A stretch of DNA of 64,000 nt from Aradus depressus (GCA_963662175.1 OY759214.1:10540001-10604000), one strand, 5' to 3'. Shown: positions 10,850-22,558, numbered from the stretch's first letter. Translations and numbers: made by a program. The notes: generated by a model not told the origin, from the letters alone.

Positions 10850-11540
10850 CTCTCAGGAGGATGAAGCGATCGAACGGTTAAACACCTTAGGAAACAATAA
10901 GAAAGTTGGACTCTACCAGGGACACGAGGAAGCGAATCGACTGGGCCAAGGAAGGTTCACATAGGGCCAGAGCCAGTTCCAGGCAGACCTGACGAACTCA
11001 AATAACTATATGCAGAAAGTCGAAGATGTTCCTGGTTGTGGATTCCAAGGTTTAGGGGATATAATCTTGAACCTCAACAGGAGCGAACTTCAACAACTAA
11101 CAACAATTCTCATAAGATACGGTTCGTTCAACAGAGTTAGTTATTGTGACTCATGCCCAGGCTTCAACTACCAGTTCATATCGCCTACTACCAGAGCGCT
11201 CTTTCGTCGCTCTGGTGGACATGAGCCCGACTCTGCTGGAGAAGTCCTAAATTTTGCCAATCCTAAATCTTTATTCACCTAGGGTACGAGTCTTTAGCGA
11301 GTACCTTATATCGCACAGGCTCGGGACAATCGCTTAACGTCCCATCCGAAGTATGGCGTGCTCAAGGTTTTTTTCACCTCCCAGATAAAAAATTGAAGGG
11401 CCTCGGCCGGATATCGAAGCCGCGTTCTTGAGCTCAGTAAGCAAGCATGCTACCCCTGAGTTACCGGCGCCTTCAACAGATCCTGACAGAGGTCAAGAAT
11501 ATTCCCACCTGTGACAGACGTGGAGAAGACGAAACAGCTC
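10850..11540 (+). pseudogene. LINE ORF2 C-terminal relic (RNase H and end region), split by a SINE
   Basis: Degenerate plus-strand reading frames resemble the C-terminus of a non-LTR retrotransposon polyprotein. VGLYQGHEEANRLGQGRFT is a decayed RNase H active-region motif (VPGHxGxxGNExAD in family members). It is followed by LNLNRSELQQLTTILI, the usual helix before the cysteine motif, then after the SINE CDRRGEDETAHFL, matching the CxxCxxxxETxxHLL ending. Several frameshifts and a missing cysteine make it non-functional. The SINE at 11133-11471 is inserted in the middle with an 8-bp target duplication. Confidence 0.7.
11133..11471 (-). mobile_element. SINE, full length, with 8-bp TSD
   Basis: Minus-strand SINE with both ends intact: head (read on the minus strand) GGCGCCGGTAACTCAG and end CAATAACTAACT. 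It is flanked by identical TTCAACAG at 11125-11132 and 11472-11479, the target-site duplication of insertion into a LINE relic. Confidence 0.93.
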
Positions 11541-12149
11541 ATTTCCTGGGTTCGTTATGAGATATGATCGTAGAGAAAGATTTTAGAAGATTAAACCACG
11601 GGAGTATTCTCAGATTTGCGAAGGAGACTGAGGGACTAGGGAAGACAAGACGGCAAGGCATGGAGGAAGCCCAACGCTTCCATACACATTTCGCAGCAAC
11701 GCGATGCATCTTCAATTTTTCGGTCAAAATCTCGTGACAAGATCCAACTGATATCCCACACTCTTCAGCAAGCTCCCTGACGGTCAGACGTCGATTTGCC
11801 CGCACCAGGGTGTTGATTTTGTAGACGTGTGGGTCGTCAGTTGACGTGGAGGACATCCAGGATGCTCATCGTCTTCAATCGACTGTCGACCACCCTTAAA
11901 ACGTTCATGCCACTTGAAACTTGCCGTACGCTTCATAGCAACATTACCGTAAGCCGTGTTGAGCACAGCAAAGGTTTCAGTCGCAGAATTTCCAAGTTTA
12001 ACACAAAATTTCACAGCAAGTCGTTGCTTATTCAGGTCATTCATTCTGAAATTCGACAAACGAAAAAATCGAACTTCACTAAAAACCGCGTAGCTAATGA
12101 CTGACCATTTATAATTGAGTGAATGGTTTGAAAGTGGTAAGTACACCAT
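11541..12149 (-). pseudogene. mariner-family transposase N-terminal relic (frameshifted)
   Basis: Two minus-strand frames form one broken mariner (Mos1/SETMAR-type) transposase N-terminus. The first (from about 12041) reads MNDLNKQRLAVKFCVKLG then FKWHERFKGGRQSIEDDE, the first helix-turn-helix and linker. The second (11856 downward) reads NRRLTVRELAEECGISVG then HEILTEKLKMHRVAAKCV, the second helix-turn-helix. The frame changes around 11845-11860, just after EHPGCPP. The catalytic DDD domain is absent: similarity ends near 11690. It lies antisense to nothing and in the same orientation as the K2P gene, inside its intron. Confidence 0.85.
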
Positions 12150-12233
12150 ATTTCACTGATCCATTTCAATGATGAACATATGTCTTGTGAATTATACAAA
12201 ACAGAAAGATATAAGAAAGAAAACTGTGCATAC

Positions 12234-12374
12234 CAATGGTAGTGACGATGGTGCTTGAGAAGAACAAGGACTGTCCAAAGCTCCAATTGGGCTCTCCGGA
12301 GACATTGTTGGCCGCCGAAACTCCTCGGTTACTGGCTCGCACCACCTCCTGGATCAGGTCCTCCAGAGCACTGT
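12234..12374 (-). CDS. Two-pore-domain K+ channel (K2P), exon with extracellular cap and pore 1
   Basis: Internal exon, 141 bp, between acceptor TTTCCAG|AC and donor ATTG|GTATGC. It encodes part of the extracellular cap helix (SALEDLIQEVVRASNRGVS), a linker with two N-glycosylation sequons (NVS and NWS), and the first pore helix and filter start (WSFGQSLFFSSTIVTTIG). The WSFGxSLFFxxTxxTTIGYG pattern is diagnostic for K2P channels. It starts with two bases of a split codon (5' phase 1) and ends with the first base of the filter glycine, completed at 1485. The upstream exon carrying the N-terminus and M1 was not found up to 64 kb; it may be farther right or too short to see. Confidence 0.93.
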
Positions 12375-12625
12375 CTGGAAATACAGCTCAGTATTAGAAT
12401 TGGATATAGTCTACTTGTTAAACTACCAATAATAAATACATGATAAAAAAATAATATTACATCTTAAAAGTCAATTTACAATTAAATACTAAAAAACTGG
12501 CTCAAATAAAGAACAACTATTTACAAATGTTTACATTTTAAATTCACTAATTGTTCACTGTACATTAATACAATTAATAAAACTTCTGAATGACACGCTC
12601 AAATCTCTTTATATGAGATTTCTCT
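12375..12625. other. AT-rich intronic sequence
   Basis: Intron upstream of the pore exon. No feature other than the acceptor tract. Confidence 0.5.
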
Positions 12626-12739
12626 GAGGGCGCCAATAGTTCAATGGTGTGCGTGCTTGTTTACTGAGCTCAAGATCCTGGATTCCAACCCCGGCCCAGG
12701 CCCTTGATCTATATGTCCTCATAACAACTAACTAATAAT
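12626..12739 (+). mobile_element. SINE, heavily internally deleted
   Basis: Plus-strand head GAGGGCGCCAATAGTTCAAT with GAGCTCAAGATC and a B-box-like region, joined directly to the end CATAACAACTAACTAATAA. The core and tail module are deleted. Confidence 0.75.
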
Positions 12740-12954
12740 AAAATATTTAATAATTCGTTGCTATACGATACAATTGAACATTATTTTGAAATATTTCCTA
12801 TGGTAATTTATTTTCCATTGTTTGGGGCGCTATAACCTTTGTCGTATTGATCCTATCTCAAATTTGAGAACTTAATATCGATTGAAAATTTTAAAAGGAA
12901 CATTTTTGTTGAGAACCAAGTTTTCGACAAGACTAACCCTTTTCGAGTAAATCA

Positions 12955-13430
12955 AGGAAACGTCTAAAAATACGTTTCAAAACTACATTTCAGGACGGTT
13001 TTCGGCATGTAAAAACCGGACGACCTGCGAACAATTGTATTTCATATAAAATATGTATTTCAGTCTTTTCTACAACTTTTACTTGAAAAGAGTTTTGATT
13101 AGGTCATTAACTTAAGCGTTATCTTTTAAAATGTACTCAAACCCCAAACTAAAGTGGTCTCAATTTTCGTCCGATTTCGGCCAAAATCTAATTAGATCTA
13201 AGTTAACACATGTGTACTCGATATTCCGAATTTCAAGTTCATAGCTACAATTTGTTTCACGTTAGTGCGCTCACAACATTCCAATCACAGACACACACGC
13301 CTAGACATTATCGCGAAAATGGTCAAAATGGTATTCAGGGGACCTCGAAACGAGAATATACGTTGAAACCTCGATCTCGGATTTTCGCACGATTACAATA
13401 TTTCCTTACATATGCATGGTACGGGTACGA
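12955..13430 (+). repeat. Old dispersed repeat(s), shared with 7500-7680 and 3960-4215
   Basis: 12955-13125 matches 7500-7680 (CATTTCAGGACGGTTTTCGG). 13140-13430 matches 3960-4215 (TATCGCGAAAATGGTCAAAA and GCACGATTACAA) and ends like GATTACAATATTTCCTTACA. The shared order suggests one long decayed element. Confidence 0.55.
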
Positions 13431-13850
13431 TCCCCCTGCACTTTCAGCGGCTATTCCCCCTCGCTAAACTTCTAGGTGGAAAACCGTAGCGATGATAGGC
13501 AACTGCTTGCAATCCTGGGTCAGTCACCATTGTGGACCTTGAGGCGGGCGGTTCTCACAGCCTTAGCTAAAATGGTAGGTACTACTGGGGTGGTTGCTTC
13601 CAAGCGGCACCACCAACTGACTCGTGGTGTCTGTAGTTGCTGGCCCCAGCACCGGAAGCCAGTCCCTAGCAGATTCTGATGCTGGGACCAGAGGGAAGTA
13701 GTAGGTGTCCCAATTCCTCCCCTATTCCAAGGAACTAATTCCACCCTAGTTCAATTTCCACCCCAGTAGTCTGTCCTAAATATTTGCAGAAGTTTGGATT
13801 TTATCCTCGGCGGGGTATGATGAATGATTTCTACCAACTAAAAAAAAACT
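13431..13850. other. GC-richer islet, not identified
   Basis: About 400 bp with clearly higher GC than its surroundings. Open frames occur on both strands (for example 13476-13679 and 13520-13744) but show no domain, splice or start context. It may be the GC-rich end of an unrecognised retroelement. Confidence 0.3.
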
Positions 13851-14318
13851 TCCTTATACTAGAGAGTAAAAAAAAAACTTTAAAGAGGTATAAAAAATTG
13901 TTTAAAGAACTATACATACATCTTTTTTTTTTTGTTTAATTCCTATCGTTAGCTTGCTTAAGAAATCACTTGTCCACTTTTCGTTAGGTTAAGAAGCTCG
14001 TTATTTGGCTACCTCTTTGTATGTCTACCCTCCCCCCATCTAAAACTTCTATCGCCCCCAAAACCCCTCTGGATCCGCGCCTGGTATATAAATTTAGTGT
14101 ATAGAGTACGTAACCAGTGTTCCTCACTGTTTGGAACATCAAACACTATGTTGGAAACACGAATGCTCTGTGTGACAACATGGTCTCTGTCCTTTGATCT
14201 CTCCACACTCAAGAACAGTACGTAATTAAAATTTCTGTTAGAATCTGACATGACCACACCGATGTAGGCTCCTACGGTCTTATTTAATATTTTTATATAT
14301 ATTTATATTGTATATATA
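13851..14318. other. No supported gene
   Basis: Mixed sequence with A and T runs. The minus-strand ORF at 14009-14257 has no recognisable domain. Confidence 0.4.
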
Positions 14319-14599
14319 GTTTAGTTATTGCGAATTTTGCCCGGGCTTTAACTATGAAGTCAATCGCCTACTATCACAGCGTTTTTTCATTGCTCTAGTG
14401 GACATGAACCCGTCTCTATTCTGGGAGTCCTAAATTGTGCTAACCCAAGTTTATTCACCCATGATAGGGCTCTCTAACGAAAAACTCAGGTTTTTTCGTT
14501 GAGGTAGGGCACTTTTTTTAAATCTCCCAGGCCGGGTTTCGAACCCGCGATCAGGGTGGCAGTAAGCAAGCACGCTACCTCTGAGCTATCGGCGCCCTC
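14319..14599 (-). mobile_element. tRNA-derived SINE, partially decayed
   Basis: Minus-strand copy with head GAGGGCGCCGATAGCTCAGA and a B-box region CGCGGGTTCGAAACCC (read on the minus strand), reduced core, and end module with AGGACTCCCAGAATAGAG. Confidence 0.85.
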
Positions 14600-14694
14600 T
14601 TGTTGCCCCCCGCGGAGGGATGGGGACGTCAGAGAACTGGGGGTGTTTCGAGGGGTCTCGAGCTCAAGGACTTCTTATGTTTATTTTATTGTTT

Positions 14695-15808
14695 ACTAGC
14701 AGTAATACCCGGCGTTGCCCGGGGAACTTTGAATTTTCTCTCAATATCTCCTGTAAGTCTATTCAATCCTTCGACACCACATTCATGATGTTATAATTTT
14801 CGATTATTCATACGGAATAAGGCTTATAGTCCTTCAACTATAGTAACGCTAGTAAGTTTTTAAGACCCCTAGGCACCACAGCTAGTATGCGCCTTTCAAC
14901 GGCGGAAACCCCAGTTAGTGAATACTTGGCATCGCTGGGCACCGCAGCTAGTAAGAAGTTAGGAACGCTGGGCATTACAGCTAGTATGTGCCTTGCGACG
15001 GCGGACCCCACATTTAGTACGTAGTTAGGAACGCTGGGCAACACGGCTAGTATGTTCCTTGCGACGGCGGACCCTACAGCTATTACGTAGTTAGGAACGC
15101 TGGGCACCACAGCTAGTAAGTGTCTTGTAACGGCGGACCCCACAGCTAGTGTTAGGAACGCTGGGCATCTCAGTTAGTATGTGCCTTGCGACGGCGGACC
15201 CCACAGCTAGTACGATATTAGGAACGCTGTGCACCACAGCTTGTAAATGCCTTGCAACAGCGGACCCCACAGCGAATACATAGTTACTACTACATGTGAA
15301 ATTCATGACAATCCGATTACCCTTTAATCAGTCAGCATTTTTTTATGCTTTGCCCCCCCCCCCCCCTGTTAAATTTTTGAAGATGTCACATAGTGTATTT
15401 TTCTATTTGGCAATCAAGAATACTACATAAGAAATTCCATGACAATCCGATCATCCGTAAATGATCTATCACTATCTTCAAATTTACGCCTACCCCACAA
15501 CCCCCCTCCCGTTCAAAACTTTGGGACGCCACACACCTTTTTTTCCTTTTTGGCTTATAAAAATACTACATGTGAAATTTCATGACAATTCGACCATTAG
15601 TTAATGAGTTAGCACTATTTATATACTTAGGCCCCCCTTACTACCCCCCTTCCCGATCAAAATTTTGGGACGCGACATAGCCTATTATTCAATCGGGCTC
15701 AAAAGAATGCTACATGTGAAGTTTCATAAAAATCCGTCCAGCTGTATGGGCGTGATGCTGGAACAAACATACAAACACACAAACCCCGTTTCAGCTTTAT
15801 TAATATAG
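14695..15808 (+). mobile_element. Composite element block 1 (head, 66-bp array, 143-bp array, tail)
   Basis: Starts with the head CTAGCAGTAATACCCGGCGT and ends with the tail CGTTTCAGCTTTATTAATAT. Between them are a 66-bp array (about 14838-15290) and three to four units of the ~143-bp C-tract array (about 15300-15750), then the pre-tail GATGCTGGAACAAACATACA. It has no transposase or reverse transcriptase. The same head and tail bound several larger blocks to the right. Confidence 0.8.
14838..15290 (-). repeat. 66-bp tandem array (2 x 33 bp)
   Basis: About seven diverged units. Each has two homologous 33-bp halves, coding on the minus strand (if read) for 11-residue halves like LAVGSAVARHI and LAVVPSVPNYV. 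Indels break the frame near 15140. I treat the ORFs as a by-product of a period divisible by three. Confidence 0.85.
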
Positions 15809-16009
15809 ACTTAAACGTTCCGCTCAACATAGGGTACGTGACATCACCCAACACTCCTGCCAACTTCCTACTACCATCTCCAAAGCCCACTTATATTCCA
15901 CATTTCATCCTTGATAATTTTAGTTGGAACCAAACGGTAACTATTTTACCATACATATGGAGTCTACCGAGCTCAGGATCGCCATTTAGAAATCTAGCCA
16001 AGTCACTTA
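15809..16009. other. Short linker, no gene
   Basis: Linker between composite block 1 and the SINE-like array; no identifiable feature. Confidence 0.4.
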
Positions 16010-16735
16010 GCTCAGATATTTTAATCGGGAAGATAAAAATAAATTTGAGCACGTCGTCCTTCGGATTGGGCTTTAAGCTATGATCGAGGGCCTCTTTGTA
16101 TGTCAGGTACTGGATAATGAGTCGTATGTTATGTATCTAAATCTGGGTAGCTGAAATTTCATTTACGTTAAAAATAACTTGAGCACATCGTCCTTAGGAT
16201 TGGACTTCAAGCTATGATCGAGGGCCTTTTTGTATGTCAGGTACTGGATAATGAGTCGTATGTTATGTATCTAAACCTGGGTAGCTGAAATTTCACTTAG
16301 GTTAAAAATAAATTTGAGCACGTCGTCCTTCGGATGGCACTTCCCCGATATATCTGAATCTGTATATCAGTTTTAACAAATATTAAATCTAAAAACTGTT
16401 AAAAAGCAAGAAATTTGATGAATGGGATTTCGCCCGACTTTTTCGTAAAACATTTTTATTTCGATTTTTGTGTAGGATTCAGATAATTCGGTTGTTCATC
16501 AGTTTTAACAAATATTAAAACTAAAAACCGTTTAAAAGCGAGAAATTTGAAGAATGGAGTTTACCGAGCTCAGGATCGCCATTTAGAAATCTAGCCAAGT
16601 CACTTAGGTCAGATGTTTTAATCGGGAAGATAAAAATAACTTTGAGCACGTCGTCTTTCGGATGGGACTTTCCCGATACATCTGAATCTTTCTTTGGTTG
16701 ACCATCTTCGTTTCTGGATGCTGCCTATCTACTAA
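16010..16735. repeat. Diverged units of the SINE-derived 441-bp satellite
   Basis: Contains repeated GAGCACGTCGTCCTTCGGAT, GTACTGGATAATGAGTCGTA and GTTTTAACAAATATTAAA blocks, matching the 441-bp arrays at 22.6-25.1 and 28.2-30.3 kb but more diverged and partly rearranged. It is probably an older copy. Confidence 0.75.
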
Positions 16736-16740
16736 CATAG

Positions 16741-17190
16741 CTGTATTAATTTGCAACAGCGGACACCACAGCTAGTACGAAGTTAGGAACCCTGGGTACC
16801 ACATCTAGTATGTGCCTTGCAACAGCGGACCCCACAGCTAGTACGAAGTTCGGAACGCTGAGCACCACATCTAGTATGTGCCTTGCAACAGCGGACCCCA
16901 CAGCTAGTACGAAGTTCGGAACGCTGGGCAACACAGCTAGTATGTGCCTTGCAACAGCGGACCCCACAGGTAGTACGAAGTTAGGAACGCTGAGCACCAC
17001 ATCTAGTATGTGCCTTGCAACAGCGGACACCACAGCTAGTACGAAGTTAGGAACCCTGGGCACCACATCTAGTATGTGCCTTGCAACAGCGGACCCCAAA
17101 GATACTACATAGTTAGGAACGCCGGGCAACACAGCTAGTAAATGTCTTGCAACAGTGAACCCCACAGCGAATACACAGTTACTACTACTA
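16741..17190 (-). repeat. 66-bp tandem array
   Basis: About seven units of exactly 66 bp in the clean part (acceptable alignment without indels from 16777 to 17110). Both strands stay open: minus 16746-17204 and plus 16810-17112, each with a 22-residue repeat. Openness on both strands argues for a compositional, not coding, cause. Confidence 0.92.
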
Positions 17191-18863
17191 CATGTGAAAT
17201 TCATGACAATCCGATTGCCCTTTAATCATTCAGCATTATTTTCATGCTTAGCCCCCCCCCCCCTCCAAATTTTTAAGATGTCACATAGTGTATTTTTCTA
17301 TTTGTCCATCAAGAATACTACATGTGAAATTCCATGACAATCCAATCATCCGTTAATGACCTATCACTATCTTCAAATTTAGGCCTACCCTCATAACCCC
17401 CCTCCCGTTCACAATTGTTTGATGTCAAACACCCTTTTTTTCTATTTGGCCTTTATGAATACTACATGTGAAATTTGGTGACAATCCGATCATCCGTTAA
17501 TGACTTATCACTATACTTATACTTAGGCCCCCATCAATCCATCCTCCCGTTCAAAATTTTGTGACTTATACACCCTATATTTCTATTTGGCTTTTAAGAA
17601 TACTACATGTGAAATTCCATGACAATACGACCAACCGTTAATGAGCTACCACTATATTTATACTTAGCCCCCCCCCCCCCAAAACCCCCCCTCCCGTTCA
17701 AAACTTTGGGACGCCACACACCTTATTTTTTATTTGGCCTTCAGGAATACTACATGTGAAATTTCGTGACAATCTGACCAACCGTTAATGAGCCAGCTCT
17801 ATATTTATACTTAGCCCCCCCCCCTCAACCCCCCCACCAGTTCAAAACTTTGGGACGCCATACACCTTATTTTTCTATTTGGCCTTCAGGAATACTACAT
17901 GGGAAATTTCGTGACAATACGATCAACCGTTAATGAGCTAGCTCTATATTTATACTTAGCCCCCCCCCCCCCCTCAACCCCACCACCAGTTCAAAACTTT
18001 GGGACGCCATACACCTTATTTTTCTATTTCGCCTTCAGGAATACTACATGGGAAATTTCGTGACAATACGACCAACCGTTAATGAGCTAGCTCTATATTT
18101 TTCTTAGCCCCCCCCCCTCAACCCCCCCACCAGTTCAAAACTTCGGGACGCCACACACCTTATTTTTCTATTTGGCCTTCAGGAATAATACATGCGAAAT
18201 TTCATGACAATACGACCAACCGTTAATGAGCTAACTGTATATGTATACTTGGGCCCCCCCACAACCCCCCCTCCCGTTCAAAGTATTGGGCCTTCACACA
18301 CCTTATTTTTCTATTTGGCCTTCAGGAATAATACATGCGAAATTTCATGACAATACGACCAACCGTTAATGAGCTAACTGTATATGTATACTTAGGCCCC
18401 CCCACAACCCCCCCTCCCGTTCAAAGTATTGGGCCTTCACACACCCTATTTTTCTATTTGGCCTTTAAAAATACTACATGTGAAATTTCGTGACAATCCG
18501 ACCAACCCTTCATGAGCTAGGACTATATTTATACTTAGGCCCCCCCACAACCCCCCCACCAGTTCAAAACTTTGGGACGCCACACACTTTTTTTTCCTTT
18601 TTGACTTTTAAATAGACTACATGTGAAATTTCATGACAATTCGTCCATTAGTAAATGAGTTAGCACTGTTTATATACTTAGGCCCCCCTTACAACCCCCC
18701 CTCCCGATCAACATTTTGGGACGCCACATAGCCTATTTTTCAATCGGGCTCATAGGGATGCTACATGGGAAGTTTCATAAAAATCCGTCCAGCCGTTTGG
18801 GCGTGATGCTGGAACAAACATACAAACAAACAAACAAACCCCGTTTCAGCTTTATTAATATAG
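17190..18863. repeat. ~143-bp C-tract tandem array ending in the element tail
   Basis: About eleven units. Each unit has TACTACATGTGAAATTTC, TGACAATNCGACCAACCGTT, ATGAGCTAGC, a C-run (up to 13), CCCGTTCAAAACTTTGGGAC and GCCACACACC. It ends at the tail CGTTTCAGCTTTATTAATAT (18843-18862). C-run length varies strongly between units. Confidence 0.92.
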
Positions 18864-18976
18864 ACTAGCAGTAATACCCGGCGTTGCCCGGGGAACTTTG
18901 ACTTTTGTCCCAATATCTTCTATAACGCTATTCAGTTCCTTGACAGTACATTCATGATGTTATAATTTTCAATTAT

Positions 18977-20870
18977 TCATACGGAATAAGGCTTATAGTC
19001 CTTCAGCTGTTGTAACGATAGTAAGTTTTTAGGACTCCTGGGCACCACAGCTAGTATGCGCCTTTCAACGGCGGAAGCCACACCTAGTGAATACTTAGCA
19101 TCGCTGGACGTCATAGTCAGTGCATACTTAAGAACGTTTGTGACCACAGCTAGTATGTGGCTTGCAACGCTGAGCACCACAGCTAGTACGTAGTTGGGAA
19201 TGCTGGGCATCATAGCTAGTATGTGCCTTGCGACGGCGGACCCAACAGCTAGTACGTAGTTAGGAACGCTGGTCACCACAGCTAGTATGTGCCTCGCAAC
19301 AGCGGACCCCACAGCTAGTACGAAGTTAGGAACGCTGGGCATCACAGTTATTAAGTGCCTTGCAACAGCGGACCCCACAGCTAGTATGTAGTTAAATACG
19401 CTGGGCATTACAGTTAGTAAGTGCTTTGCAACAGCGAACTTCACAGCTAGGACATAGTTAGGAACGCTGGGCACTACAGCTAGTAGATGCCTTGCAACAA
19501 CGGACCCCACAGCTAGTACGTAGTTAGGAACGCTGGTCACCACAGCTAGTATGTGCCTCGCAACAGCGGGCCCCACAGCTAGTACGAAGTTAGGAACGCT
19601 GGGCATCACAGCTATTAAGTGCCTTGCAACAGCGGACCCCACAGCTAGTACGTAGTTAAATACGCTGGGCATTACAGCTAGTAAGTGCTTTGCAACAGCG
19701 AACTTCACAGCTAGTACATAGTTAGGAACGCTGGGCACTACAGCTAGTAAATGCCTTGCAACAACGGACCCCACAGCTAGTACGTTTTTAGGAACGCTGG
19801 GCCTACAGGTAGTAGGTGCCTTGCAACTGCGGACCCCACAGATAGTATGTAGTTAGAACCACAGGGCATCACAGCTAGTATGAGTTTTGCAACGATGGAC
19901 CCCACAGCTAGTACCTACGTAGTTAAATACGCTGGGCCACACTGCTAGCGCCTTGCAACAGCGGACCCCACAGCTAGTATGTAGTTAAATACGCTGGGCA
20001 TTACAGTTAGTAAGTGCTTTGCAACAGCGAACTTCACAGCTAGTACATAGTTAGGAACGCTGGGCACTACAGCTAGTAAATGCCTTGCAACAACGGACCC
20101 CTCAGCTAGTACGTAGTTAGGAACGCTGGTCACCACAGCTAGTATGGGCCTCGAAACAGCGGACCCCACAGCTAGTACGAAGTTAGGAACGCTGGGCATC
20201 ACAGCTATTAAGTGCCTTGCAACAGCGGACCCCACAGCTAGTACGTAGTTAAATACGCTGGGCATTACAGTTAGTAAGTGCTTTGCACAGCGAACTTCAC
20301 AGCTTTACATAGTTAGGAACGCTGGGCACTACAGCTAGTAAATGCCTTGCAACAACGGACCCCACAGCTAGTACGATATTAGGAACCCTGGGCATCACAG
20401 CTAGTATGCTTTTGCAACGACGGACCCCACAGTTAGTACGTTTTTAGGAACGCTGGGCCCTACAGGTAGTAGGTGCCTTGCAACTGCGGACCCCACAGAT
20501 AGTATGTAGTTAGAACCACAGGGCATCACAGCTAGTATGAGTTTTGCAACGGTGGACCCCACAGCTAGAACCTACGTCGTTAAATACGCTGGGCCACACT
20601 GCTAGCGCCTTGCAACAGCAGACCCCACAGCTAGTACGTAATTAGGAACGCTGGGCATCACAGCTAGTAAATGTCTTGTAGGTGCCTTGCAACAGCGAAC
20701 CCCACAGCCAGTACATAGTTAGGAACGCTGGGGCTGAGCACTACAGCTAGTAAGTGCCTTGCAAAAGCGGACCCCACAGCTAGTACGATATTAGGAACGC
20801 TGGGCATCACAGCTAGTAAATGTCTTGCAACAGTGAACCCCACAGCGAATACATAGTTACTACTACTACT
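18977..20870 (-). repeat. 66-bp tandem array, ~28 units
   Basis: The longest array. The minus strand is open for 265 codons at 18977-19774 (twelve 22-residue units) and again at 19945-20265. Between them small indels break the frame. Higher-order pattern: neighbouring units alternate variants (for example KFAVAKHLL and GSAVARHLI), so groups of several units were themselves duplicated. No start context, signal peptide or splice site suggests expression. Confidence 0.93.
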
Positions 20871-22300
20871 ACATGTGAAATTCATGACAATCCGATTCAT
20901 GACAATACGATCAACCGTTAATGAGCTAGCTCTATATTTATACTTAGTCCCCCCCCCCCCCCTCAACCCCGCCACCCGTTCAAAACTTCGGGACGCCACA
21001 CACCTTATTTTTCTATTTGGCCTTCAGGAATAATATATGCGAAATTTCGTGACAATACGACCAACCGTTAATTAGCTAACTCTATATGTATATTTAGCCC
21101 CCCCACCAACCCTCTTTCCTGTTCAAAATTTTGGGCCGTCACACAGCTAATATTTCTATTTGACCTTTAGGAATTTTACATGTGAAATTTCATGACGATT
21201 CGCCCATTAGTTAATGAGTTAGCTCTATATTTATACTTAGGCCCCCCCACTACCCCCCCTCCCGTAAAAACGTTTGAGCCGTCACACCGCCTATTTTTTT
21301 ATTTGGTCTTCAGGAATACTACATGTGAAACTTCGTGACAATCCGACCAACTGTTAAAGAGATAGCTCTATATTTATACTTAGGCCCCCCCACATCCCCC
21401 CCTCCCGTTCAAAACATTGGGACGCCACACACCTTATTTTTCTATTTGGCCTTCAGGAATACTCCATGTGAAATTTCGTGACAATCCGACCAACCGTTAA
21501 AGAATTAGCTCTATATTTATACTTAGGCCCCCCCACAACCCCCCCTCCCGTTCAAAACTTTGGGACGCCACATACCTTTTTTTCCTATTTGGCTTTTAAA
21601 AATACTACGTGAAATTTCATGACGATTCGCCCATTAGTTAATGAGTTAGCTCTATATTTATATTTAGGCCCCCCCACAACCCCCCTCCCGTTCAAAACTT
21701 TGGGACGCCAAACACCTTATTTTTCTATTTGGCCTTCAGGAATACTCCATGTGAAATTTCGTGACAATCCGACCAACCGTTAAAGAATTAGCTCTATATT
21801 TATACTTAGGCCCCCCCACAACCCCCCCTCCCGTTCAAAACTTTGGGACGCCAAACACCTTACATTTCTAATTGGCTTTTAAAAATACTACATGTGAAAT
21901 TTCGTGACAATCCGACCAACCGTTAAAGAGTTAGCTCTATATTTATACTTAGGCCCCCCACAACCCCCCCTCCCGTTCAAAACTTTGGGACGCCACACAC
22001 CTTTTTTTCCTATTTGGCTTTTAAAAATACTACATGTGAAATTTCATGACAATTCGGCCAATAGTTAATGAGTTAGCTCTATATTTATACTTAGGCCCCC
22101 CCTCAACCCCCCCTCCCGTTCAAGACTTTGGGACGCCACACACATTTATTTCCTATTTGGCTTTTAAAAATACTACATGTGAAATTTCATGACAATTCGA
22201 CCATTAGTTAATGAGTTAGCACTATTTATATACTTAGGCCCCCCTTACAACCCCCCCTCCCGTTCAAAATTTTGGGACGCTACATGTGAAGTTTCATGAA
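20870..22300. repeat. ~143-bp C-tract tandem array
   Basis: About ten units with the same motifs as at 17.2-18.8 kb. The spacing between TACTACATGTGAAATTTC starts is 142-143 bp in the clean units (21886, 22028, 22171). Confidence 0.93.
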
Positions 22301-22394
22301 GATCCGTCCAGCGGTTTGGGCGTGATGCTGGAACAAACATACATACATACATACAAACAAACAAACAAACCCCGTTTCAGCTTTATTAATACAG

Positions 22395-22558
22395 ATTATA
22401 TCACAATGTACACAAGTTTTAGATTGTGTTCATATCTATACATACATCTTTTTTTTTTTGGCATTTTTCTTCCATAGTGGATCGGTGTCACCATATTTAA
22501 AGTCAGTCTGAACGTTGTGCTGACGTTGGCATAATCCGAAACCAGCACACTCTATGGC
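22395..22558. other. Unique linker, duplicated at 28030-28193
   Basis: Non-array sequence with a T-run and the stretch CAGTCTGAACGTTGTGCTGA. The same linker occurs once more at 28030-28193, which marks the large tandem duplication. Confidence 0.7.

Larger units (their letters stand above)
1486..12233 (-). other. Intron of K2P gene (pore-loop intron, 10.7 kb)
   Basis: Bounded by donor G|GTATGC at 12234/12233 and acceptor CCTAG at 1487-1486. Phases agree (one base plus two bases make GGC, Gly). An intron within the GYG codon of pore 1 is a known shared feature of many animal K2P genes. The intron is packed with unrelated mobile-element remnants listed separately. Confidence 0.88.
18864..22394 (+). 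mobile_element. Composite element block 2 (largest)
   Basis: Head CTAGCAGTAATACCCGGCGT at 18864 directly abuts the tail of the preceding block. It contains the longest 66-bp array (18977-20870), then a ~143-bp array (about 20870-22290), the pre-tail GATGCTGGAACAAACATACA with an expanded CATA/CAAA run, and the tail ending at 22394. No protein-coding domain was found. Confidence 0.82.

Noticed and set aside
11829..12104. Plus-strand 91-codon ORF
   Set aside because: Antisense shadow of the mariner transposase relic.
12255..12443. Plus-strand 62-codon ORF
   Set aside because: Antisense shadow of the K2P exon.
18977..19774. 265-codon minus-strand ORF as a structural or silk-like repeat protein
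   Set aside because: It is made entirely of the 66-bp satellite unit, whose period preserves the frame; homologous units are frameshifted in neighbouring blocks and the opposite strand is also open in places. No start context or splice sites.
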